From NCBI RefSeq assembly GCF_020055635.1, contig NZ_JAIPUT010000001.1, forward strand, positions 62,001-126,000: a stretch of DNA of 64,000 bases, read 5' to 3'. This document shows, in pieces, positions 58,261 to 64,000 of this stretch (position 1 is its first letter; every line of letters begins with the position of its first letter). The translations under genes were made by a program, and so were the position numbers. Source of the DNA: Marivita sp. GTDB taxonomy: Bacteria; Pseudomonadota; Alphaproteobacteria; Rhodobacterales; Rhodobacteraceae. Below the pieces are notes generated by a model. That model had not been told where the DNA came from. It made no database searches and saw only the letters and a program-made list of their open reading frames with translations.

Positions 58261-58824
58261 ATGCGTTACCAGATAACCGGCAAGCAGATTGATGTTGGCG
58301 AGGCGCTCCAGACGCATGTGAGGACGGAACTGGAGACGATGTTGGGCAAGTATGCGGGGCGACCGACGGACGCGACCGTGATCTTCTCCAAGAGCGGGCA
58401 TGAATTTGTTTGTGAGACAGTCGTGCACCTGTCGACCGGTTTGAACGCCACGGCCAAGGCGCATGCCACCGAGATCTATGCCGCGTTCGACGGCTGCTGC
58501 GAGAAGATGGACAAGCAGTTGCGGCGCTATAAGCGGCGTCTGAAGGATCACCACAAGGATCGCACGGAACCTGTTGAACTCATTGGGGCGTCCTCTTATA
58601 TCCTCGCCAGCGAAGCGGATACGCAAGACGACGAACCGGAATCGCTGCAACCGATCATCGTGGCCGAGATGGAAACACAGATTCCGTCTCTCACGGTGGG
58701 CGAAGCGGTGATGCAAATGGAATTAGCGGGATTGCCAGTTCTGGTGTTCCGGAATGACAAAAAGGACGGAGTGAACGTCGTATATCGCCGGGACGATGGA
58801 AACATCGGCTGGATTGATCCGTAG
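58261..58824 (+). CDS. hpf: Ribosome hibernation-promoting factor, long form
   Basis: Binds the small subunit in stationary phase and, in its long form, dimerises 70S ribosomes to 100S. A 187-residue protein. The N-terminal ribosome-binding domain is MRYQITGKQIDVGEALQTHVRTELETML. The C-terminal dimerisation domain spans about residues 130-187 (TVGEAVMQMELAGLPVLVFRNDKKDGVNVVYRRDDGNIGWI). The ribosome binding site AAGGA precedes the ATG. The gene is separate from rpoN, which is absent between lptB and hpf. Confidence 0.95.
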   Translation: MRYQITGKQIDVGEALQTHVRTELETMLGKYAGRPTDATVIFSKSGHEFVCETVVHLSTGLNATAKAHATEIYAAFDGCCEKMDKQLRRYKRRLKDHHKDRTEPVELIGASSYILASEADTQDDEPESLQPIIVAEMETQIPSLTVGEAVMQMELAGLPVLVFRNDKKDGVNVVYRRDDGNIGWIDP

Positions 58825-58866
58825 ATCCGATATATCGGCGGCTATCGTCCAGAACACGAGCAGCGC

Positions 58867-59331
58867 ATGAAATTTGCCGACCTGTTGAATTCCAAGGCCG
58901 TAAAGGCCGTGACAACCGCGTCCAGCAAGAAACGGCTGATGCACGATATCGCCGATGTGGCCCAGTCTGCCTATGGCATCCCTGCAGCAAGGGCGGTCGA
59001 AGCACTGCTTGAACGTGAAAGCCTTGGCCCCACAGGTGTGGGCCATGGCGTCGCTCTGCCGCATGCCCGGCTGGAAGGGGTCGATGCGGTTGTCGGGGTG
59101 TTCATCCTGCTGGAAAAACCGATCGATTTCGACGCGGTCGACCGCCAGCCGGTGGATGTGGTGTTTGCCCTTTTTGCTCCCGAAGATGCCGGTGTCGAAC
59201 ATCTCAAGGCGCTGGCGCTAGTGGCACGGACCCTGCGCGATCAGGCGTTCTGCACCAAGCTGCGGGCCAACCCGGATCCGTCGACGCTTCACACGATCAT
59301 CACCGAAGCCCCGACCGTTCAGGCGGCCTGA
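58867..59331 (+). CDS. ptsN: PTS IIA-like nitrogen-regulatory protein (EIIA-Ntr)
   Basis: A 154-residue phosphocarrier of the nitrogen PTS that regulates potassium, nitrogen and envelope functions. The phosphorylated His is in GPTGVGHGVALPHARLEGVD (near residue 66). The fold segments FILLEKPIDFDAVDRQPVDVVFALFAPEDAGVEHLKAL are typical of this family. It follows hpf by 42 bases as in other proteobacteria. The kinase PtsP and the HPr-like partner are not in the window. A terminator overlaps the convergent gene's stop. Confidence 0.96.
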   Translation: MKFADLLNSKAVKAVTTASSKKRLMHDIADVAQSAYGIPAARAVEALLERESLGPTGVGHGVALPHARLEGVDAVVGVFILLEKPIDFDAVDRQPVDVVFALFAPEDAGVEHLKALALVARTLRDQAFCTKLRANPDPSTLHTIITEAPTVQAA

Positions 59332-59336
59332 CCGAC

Positions 59337-59358
59337 ACCCCGCTCAGGCGGGGTTTTT
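59337..59358 (+). terminator. Terminator after ptsN, overlapping the end of the convergent sulfotransferase gene
   Basis: ACCCCGC pairs with GCGGGGT around a TCAG loop and is followed by T5. The TCA in the loop (59344-59346) is the complement of the stop codon of the convergent sulfotransferase gene, so the last codons of that gene form the stem. An economical junction. Confidence 0.85.
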
Positions 59359-60777
59359 CGTGCAGAAATCCGAGAACCCGAACATCATGTAATCGCGGGG
59401 ATATGCCTCGCGGCAAAGTCTTTCCAACTGCGCATCATGGATTTGCGCAAGCCGGTCCGTCTGGCTGCGGTCGCCTTGCGGCACGGGGCCGGCATCGATG
59501 CCCATCGTCTGCGCCAGTCTGGGCAGCGCATCGGCCAGCTCTTCCTCGCGGTAGAGGTGATCCGGAAGACAGAATTCCGCCATCCCCTGCAGACAGGTCA
59601 CCTGACTGGCCCAATGCGCATCGACGCGAAGACTGGTCTGGCCGTTCAGGTTCGACTTGAGAAAGCGCAGGAACCCTTCGAAGGCGGCCCTGTGGGCCTT
59701 GAGACCGTAACCCGGATCGGTCGGATCATCGGGAAGCTCGAGGCCGTGAAACTGGCCAAGCTGCTGACGTATTCTGCTGAAACTGCCTGGGCCGGTGTCG
59801 AGGATCTTGTCGCAGAACGCGGCATGGGCGCGCGCCAGAGGATGCCGCAGGACGGTGAAGCGCTGATGCCCCGGATTCTCCTGCATCCAGGCGCGCAGGG
59901 TCTTCTGGTTGAACTTGCCCAACAGATCGGACGCCGCGCCATCCAGCGCTGCCATCCACCGGATGACCCGATCCTCGGGGCCGGACCGGATCGGCATATA
60001 AAGCACCGGATGCGCCGGGCAAGCGACGTAGGAGGGCACCACCGGTCCGCGCCGCGGCTCGAAATTCGGAATGCGCGTCAGGTCGAACCGGTCCAGCCCG
60101 CGCAGCGCGACCTGCATCTGGTCGAAATTGGCCACCTTCTCGGACAAGGGCTGCGGGTTCTGCGGCTTCAGGTTGGACTTCAGGCTGTCGGGATCGACCG
60201 ACACACCCAGCCAGTTTGCCAGACCGCTCAGAATTTCGGTGTCGTGCAGATCGTCATAGCCGATATGGAACGCCGTTTGCCCCGTCACCTGCAACGCACG
60301 CATGATGTCCAGCTGGAAGTTCTGCATGCCGGCGACGTGGCGTTCGAATTCGTGAAGATCGAAATGCGCCTGTGCTGCCTTGCGGGTCGTGACGTTGGTC
60401 AGCTTCCACTGGTCCGTCGCCTTCGCGATCTTCAGGCTGATATAACTGTCCAGCGGATTGCGCGTCAGGATGATCTTGGCACAGCGGGCATCGGACAGGA
60501 TGGCCGGCAGGACGCGTGGGTCATGGTCGTGAAAATACCGGAACCCGCCAAGCCCGTCCCGCGTCCGGATGGCCCGCAACAGCCTGTCGGGATTGTCCTC
60601 GCGCTGGCGATGCGTGATCCCCAAGAGGTCCTTGCGGTTCGGGTAGCCGATGAAGTTCTGGTTGAAGGCTTCGCCATGGCAGGTGACGCCGTCGATCCGG
60701 TTCAGGTAATCCTCAAGCAGGTTCGACCCGGTTCGCATTTCCGCGAAGAGAACGAATGTATCGAAACGGGACGTCAC
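59344..60777 (-). CDS. Double-domain sulfotransferase (Stf0/NodH-like plus a second, degenerate domain)
   Basis: A 477-residue protein with two sulfotransferase-like halves. The first has a PAPS loop VLFAEMRTGSNLLEDYLN (residues 9-26) and a 3'-phosphate motif KIILTRNPLDSYISLKIAKATDQWKL (near 101-126). The second half, from about residue 240, repeats the layout with VLYMPIRSGPEDRVIRWM and FTVLRHPLARAHAAFCDKIL, but its phosphosulfate loop lacks the usual Lys/Arg-x-x-x-S/T pattern and is probably inactive. It lies five bases after the GT14-like gene and ends the glycan operon. The substrate is inferred to be the glycan made by its neighbours. Confidence 0.88.
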   Translation of the reverse strand: MTSRFDTFVLFAEMRTGSNLLEDYLNRIDGVTCHGEAFNQNFIGYPNRKDLLGITHRQREDNPDRLLRAIRTRDGLGGFRYFHDHDPRVLPAILSDARCAKIILTRNPLDSYISLKIAKATDQWKLTNVTTRKAAQAHFDLHEFERHVAGMQNFQLDIMRALQVTGQTAFHIGYDDLHDTEILSGLANWLGVSVDPDSLKSNLKPQNPQPLSEKVANFDQMQVALRGLDRFDLTRIPNFEPRRGPVVPSYVACPAHPVLYMPIRSGPEDRVIRWMAALDGAASDLLGKFNQKTLRAWMQENPGHQRFTVLRHPLARAHAAFCDKILDTGPGSFSRIRQQLGQFHGLELPDDPTDPGYGLKAHRAAFEGFLRFLKSNLNGQTSLRVDAHWASQVTCLQGMAEFCLPDHLYREEELADALPRLAQTMGIDAGPVPQGDRSQTDRLAQIHDAQLERLCREAYPRDYMMFGFSDFCTKNPA

Positions 60778-60782
60778 GGACT

Positions 60783-62486
60783 TTATTTCACCAGGTAGGG
60801 GCGCGGGCGCGGTTTGTCGCGTGGGGCGTCCTGCGCAATCGGATCGGCGGGAAAATCGCCCATGAGATAGGGATGCATTCCCTGGTTCTTGAGGTTCTGG
60901 AGAAACTGTCCGAACCCGGTCAGATCCACCATCACCGGGGCCGAGGTCAACCGCCGGTTCGGTTGGAACCCGATCTCGTCAACGATGACCTGGATCGACT
61001 CCATCGGGCTTTCGATGAACTCGGCCATGGTCCAGATGCGCCGTCGGCACTTCGAGAACGGGGATCGCAGGGCATCGAGCATCTCGGTTTCGATTTTCTG
61101 CAACTTGGCGGCTTCGCTGCGCAGTTCGGCGAAGGATCGGTTCGACTGGAACAGCGGAATCGCCCAGGCACCGCTGATCACGGAAACCTGTGCGTTGGGG
61201 TCCTTGGCAATGTCCCAGATCACATGCCGCGTGCTGTGCGGCCCCATCTGGAAACACTGACGTTCCCCGCGGGTATTCCACAGCAGGTTGGTCAGGAACA
61301 TCTTGGGATCGTAGTCCCGCAAGGTTGCGTTGTCCGACAGCGCGCCGTTCATCACGGTCTGCCCGTCGGCGAAATGCGCCCTGTCCGGTGCGAAAAGATG
61401 CCCATGCACGCGCGCGCCCGTCACCTGGGCCAGCCAGGGTTCGAAATCTGTGAACAGCTCGGTAAAGCCCTGGAACACCGAATACTTGGCGGCCGTGACG
61501 CCGTTTTCCCAATCCTCGTTCGGAAACCGGCTTTGCATGTAAAGGCCCGGGCGGCCGCGCGTACGCCGATCTACTGCCTTGGCGAAGATGCGGTCGATCT
61601 TGCCCGGATTTGGCTCCTGCAAGCTCAGTTCTCCTGGCTTCGGGCTCAGGAACGTCTGGTAAAGCCGCTCCGCATTGGGCCAGATCTTGCGCGCCACGAA
61701 ACAGTCGGACCGGCGCAGCAATTGCAGGTGATCGTCGTAGAAGATGTGCGGCTTGCCCTGAAAATCGAACTTCGACAGGGTCAGCGATCGGCTGACGATA
61801 TTGGTCGAATAGAGCCTCGCCAATGTCTGGAAATAGCTTTCATCCGGAATCCACACATGCCGGAAATAGCGGTCATGGGTCTTGCGACTGGGATCTTCGA
61901 GGATTGACGCCAGGGTTTGCCGGGTCAGGCACCACCACTGGCTGCCCATATGCGGCGTCAGCCCGTCGGGAATCTTGCGCCTGTAGCCGACCTTGCGCTG
62001 CAATTCGACGAAGCGGTCGAACAGGTACCGGTTGCGCCGCCACGAGAACGGGAACCGCATGGTGAACCGTTCTTCGTCGAGGCCACCCACCGTCCATGGG
62101 ACATCCGCTGTGGTCGCGCTTTCGATGTGGTCGGTGCGCGGTCGCGCCTTGAGGTAGTCGATCAGTTCCTGAACCGGACGCAGCGGAAGGCACGCGCCCG
62201 AGGTCAGGTAGACATGGCTGACCTCCTCGAACTCGGCCAGCATCAGTTCGCCGGCGTCCTGGCTGGCCGCGACCAGGCCCCAGGTGCCCCAGTCGCAGCG
62301 ATGCCTGCGGGAAAAGCGGATCATCGGATCGTCGCTCAGCCGTTCGGTAAAGATTTTGTAGCGCCGCTGCGACACGATCTGATCGACATGGATCACCACC
62401 GGGCAGCCTGCCTTGGTCCAGTGCCGCGCCACCTCTTCGGCGCGGTGCAGCGCCGTATGCGCCAGCATGATGATCCCGATGCTCAT
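60783..62486 (-). CDS. GT14-like glycosyltransferase with a 270-residue C-terminal extension
   Basis: A 567-residue protein. The N-terminal 300 residues are core-2/I-branching-like: IGIIMLAHTALHRAEEVARHW, RHRCDWGTWGLVAASQDAGELM, SHVYLTSGACLPLRPVQELIDYLKAR, MGSQWWCLTRQTLASIL and HVWIPDESYFQTLARLYS. They align with the gene at 41608. The C-terminal part (from about 320) differs and is not recognised. The start at 62486 overlaps the upstream glycosyltransferase stop by four bases (ATGA). The longer frame to 62564 lies inside that gene. Confidence 0.87.
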   Translation of the reverse strand: MSIGIIMLAHTALHRAEEVARHWTKAGCPVVIHVDQIVSQRRYKIFTERLSDDPMIRFSRRHRCDWGTWGLVAASQDAGELMLAEFEEVSHVYLTSGACLPLRPVQELIDYLKARPRTDHIESATTADVPWTVGGLDEERFTMRFPFSWRRNRYLFDRFVELQRKVGYRRKIPDGLTPHMGSQWWCLTRQTLASILEDPSRKTHDRYFRHVWIPDESYFQTLARLYSTNIVSRSLTLSKFDFQGKPHIFYDDHLQLLRRSDCFVARKIWPNAERLYQTFLSPKPGELSLQEPNPGKIDRIFAKAVDRRTRGRPGLYMQSRFPNEDWENGVTAAKYSVFQGFTELFTDFEPWLAQVTGARVHGHLFAPDRAHFADGQTVMNGALSDNATLRDYDPKMFLTNLLWNTRGERQCFQMGPHSTRHVIWDIAKDPNAQVSVISGAWAIPLFQSNRSFAELRSEAAKLQKIETEMLDALRSPFSKCRRRIWTMAEFIESPMESIQVIVDEIGFQPNRRLTSAPVMVDLTGFGQFLQNLKNQGMHPYLMGDFPADPIAQDAPRDKPRPRPYLVK

Positions 62487-63511
62487 GCCCAATTGCCCAT
62501 CGACATGAGCCCCAGGATCTCGAGTTGCCGCCAGTTGATGTATTTCTCCGACCACTTGCACCACAGTTCGGGATTGTCCTGAAGCGCGTTGGCATAGGCC
62601 ACGTATTCAAGGCTCCCGGCGTAATGCTCGCGGCGCTTGAGCTCTTCCATCGCCTTGGCACTGAAGGTGCTGATGAACTTGGTATGCAACAGCGCGCCCG
62701 ACGCCTTTTCGCCACCCCATTCATCGTAGACGTAATTCAGGCCGCGCGGCAAAAGCATGTGTGTCGAGCTGGCATAGGCATAGCGGTTGTGCCATTTCAC
62801 CAGCGGGATCTTGTTCAACGCAGGTGCTGCCTCGGGGCGGTCGGCAAAGAACACACGCGCACGCGCGCCGCCCTGAATCCAGAGATTGCCCAGAAGGTGA
62901 TTGCGCTTGAGCGTGTAATTCCCGGAATCGAACCACGACGCGATCTCGAGCGGGTTCTGCCCGGGCTGATAAGGCATCGCGTCGATGCGGCCCTTGGGAT
63001 ACATGTCCAGCAGCATCGCGCTGAAGGATCGGATCGACGATGCGTCCAGCCAGTCCGTCAGCGCGGGCAAAGGCCGCGAGTCGCAGAACGGATAAACGAA
63101 GAATTCGTCCGGATCGACGGTCAGGCACCAATGGTCGTGGCCATATTTGCGCAGCAGCCAATTCATCCAGTCCATTCCGAAACGGGCGCGCTTGTAGCTT
63201 TTCCGGCTGTGCCAGACCGACACATCCGGCTGTTCGGCCAAAAGCTCGGCGGTGCCGTCGGTGCTGTCATTGTCGACAAACAGGAAATGGGACACGCCCA
63301 TGTCGCGGTAATACTTGAGGAAATAGGGCAGGCGCACGCCTTCGTTCCGCAATGTGCAAAAGAGAAGAATGTCGGATTTCCGGATTTGGTCAGTACGATT
63401 TGTCACAGGTTTCAGTTCGCGCCGCTTTCGAAGCGCGCGTATCCTCCAGCGTTTCCGCTGAAGCCTGAGGCCATATCGTTGCACAACTCCCAAGAGTCCG
63501 CTGCCTGTCAA
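62483..63511 (-). CDS. Glycosyltransferase family 2-type protein (GT92/Glyco_tranf_2_4-like)
   Basis: A 342-residue glycosyltransferase of the GT-A fold. DILLFCTLRNEGVRLPYFLKYYRDMGVSHFLFVDNDSTDGTAELLAEQ (residues about 47-95) is the nucleotide-binding half. The metal-binding DxD-type sequence is LTVDPDEFFVYPF, near 129. The substrate is unknown. The start is uncertain: the frame begins with TTG at 63511, there is no internal Met before residue 70, and a GTG lies at residue 10. No good ribosome binding site was seen. The N-terminus is very basic (RLQRKRWRIRALRKRRE). It is second in the glycan operon. Confidence 0.87.
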   Translation of the reverse strand: MTGSGLLGVVQRYGLRLQRKRWRIRALRKRRELKPVTNRTDQIRKSDILLFCTLRNEGVRLPYFLKYYRDMGVSHFLFVDNDSTDGTAELLAEQPDVSVWHSRKSYKRARFGMDWMNWLLRKYGHDHWCLTVDPDEFFVYPFCDSRPLPALTDWLDASSIRSFSAMLLDMYPKGRIDAMPYQPGQNPLEIASWFDSGNYTLKRNHLLGNLWIQGGARARVFFADRPEAAPALNKIPLVKWHNRYAYASSTHMLLPRGLNYVYDEWGGEKASGALLHTKFISTFSAKAMEELKRREHYAGSLEYVAYANALQDNPELWCKWSEKYINWRQLEILGLMSMGNWA

Positions 63512-63536
63512 TTAGGTCGCAATACACGTCTGGGTA

Positions 63537-64000
63537 TCAAAGGAGCGTAAACAGCTGGTTGAAATGCGCCTGCCATGTCGGGGCCTGAAAGCCCGTTTCA
63601 GAATACTGCTCACCGCCTTGATCCCGACGTCTTTGCGCCAGTTGCTTGATTTTGTTGGCCCAAGCGTAGCGATCTGATTCGGCTGCGTAAATAGGGTATG
63701 CGTCAAGCACCTCCTTGAAGATGGGCAAAGAGTTGCAGATGAGCGGCACATTCAGCGCGGCCGCCTCGATTGCGGGATAGCCAAAGCCCTCGGCGCGGCT
63801 TGGAAACATCAGCCCGTTGCTTTGCTCAAGCAGCCCCCACATTCGGGGATCGGGCAGGTCGGCCAGTTCATGCACATTTGCAGGGCCCTGGTCGAGCGCG
63901 GCGAAAACCGCCTCGTTCATCCAGCCGCGCCGCCCGCACAGGATCAGGTGTGGATCGTCGGGGCCGGCAAAGCCCGTCCACAGATCAAGCAGAAAGCCGA
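63537..64000 (-). CDS. Glycosyltransferase family 1/4, C-terminal part (5' end outside window)
   Basis: The last 154 residues of a GT-B-fold glycosyltransferase that runs off the right edge; the frame is open from base 64000 (reading GFLLDLWTGFAGPDDPHLILCGRRGW before the first internal Met). The nucleotide-sugar-binding motif with the E-x7-E pattern is PSRAEGFGYPAIEAAALNVPLICNSLPIFKEVL. It lies 25 bases ahead of the GT2-type gene and is the first visible gene of the glycan operon. The donor sugar cannot be told. Confidence 0.92.
   Translation of the reverse strand, partial: GFLLDLWTGFAGPDDPHLILCGRRGWMNEAVFAALDQGPANVHELADLPDPRMWGLLEQSNGLMFPSRAEGFGYPAIEAAALNVPLICNSLPIFKEVLDAYPIYAAESDRYAWANKIKQLAQRRRDQGGEQYSETGFQAPTWQAHFNQLFTLL

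Noticed and set aside
58062-58292. 76-residue open frame ahead of hpf
   Set aside because: It overlaps the start of hpf, lacks a ribosome binding site and sits on the predicted promoter and leader.
1-64000. tRNA, rRNA, CRISPR array, insertion sequence or prophage
   Set aside because: I looked for cloverleaf T-loops, regularly spaced repeats, transposase motifs and phage-type genes and saw none. A covariance-model scan (tRNAscan-SE, Infernal) would be the decisive check.

Overview
The window looks like a chromosomal segment of an alphaproteobacterium of the Rhodobacteraceae (Roseobacter group). By eye it is GC-rich (low-to-mid 60s percent), almost all protein-coding, with frequent ATGA and TGATG stop/start overlaps. 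Family content and gene order fit that group: pyrB with a degenerate pyrC and plsY, a MoxR/DUF58/DUF4159 operon, an mutY-DUF721-dsbA neighbourhood, lptC-lptA-lptB followed by hpf and ptsN without rpoN, and acyl-CoA dehydrogenases of the DmdC-like long type. I saw no tRNA, rRNA, CRISPR array, transposase, prophage or plasmid gene. The taxon is an inference from gene families, not from a marker search.

Layout. 1-7.6 kb: the end of gltB, then mtgA, a glutathione S-transferase, queG, a lone hydantoinase/oxoprolinase-type protein and the msrB-msrA repair pair. 7.6-11.5 kb (minus): pyrB, two small membrane proteins, a metal-ligand-less dihydroorotase homologue and plsY. 11.6-18.5 kb: a lipoprotein, a uracil-DNA glycosylase homologue lacking its iron-sulfur cysteines, moaB, and an RND adaptor plus pump. 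18.5-26.3 kb: a DsbD-alpha-like protein, YqgE/AlgH, a metallo-beta-lactamase-fold hydrolase with an acyl-CoA dehydrogenase, Sua5, and a Tat-exported MBL protein divergent from an orphan TRAP binding protein. 26.3-33 kb: rsmD, a ferredoxin/rubredoxin reductase, a peroxiredoxin, AlkB alkane hydroxylase, mutY, a DUF721 protein, DsbA and a lipocalin-like gene in a less GC-rich patch. 33-40.6 kb: a MoxR ATPase, DUF58 protein and two very large envelope proteins (minus), with a divergent DUF1285 gene. 40.6-43.6 kb: a sulfotransferase divergent from a GT14-like glycosyltransferase, then a HIT protein. 43.6-52.5 kb: a lone ABC ATPase, a zf-CHCC protein and a genome-maintenance stretch (polA, a YcaQ-type glycosylase, nth, an Ada-type methyltransferase) with a glutaredoxin-membrane fusion and a sugar kinase. 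52.5-59.3 kb: an OmpA lipoprotein, FMN reductase, an ExoY-type sugar transferase, a 0.9 kb non-coding stretch, rnd, lptCAB, hpf and ptsN. 59.3 kb to the end (minus): a four-gene glycan operon of three glycosyltransferases and a double-domain sulfotransferase, running off the right edge.

What stands out. Four convergent gene junctions carry tandem perfect palindromes centred on TCGA. Two of them use the same two palindromes in opposite order, which points to a mobile or copied bidirectional terminator. Two unlinked loci each pair a GT14-like glycosyltransferase with a sulfotransferase, suggesting a sulfated surface glycan. Three enzymes (PyrC homologue, uracil-DNA glycosylase homologue, MsrB) have lost metal or cluster ligands that their family names imply. 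None of these is proved to be a new system; the sulfated-glycan operon and the palindrome pairs are the best candidates for follow-up.
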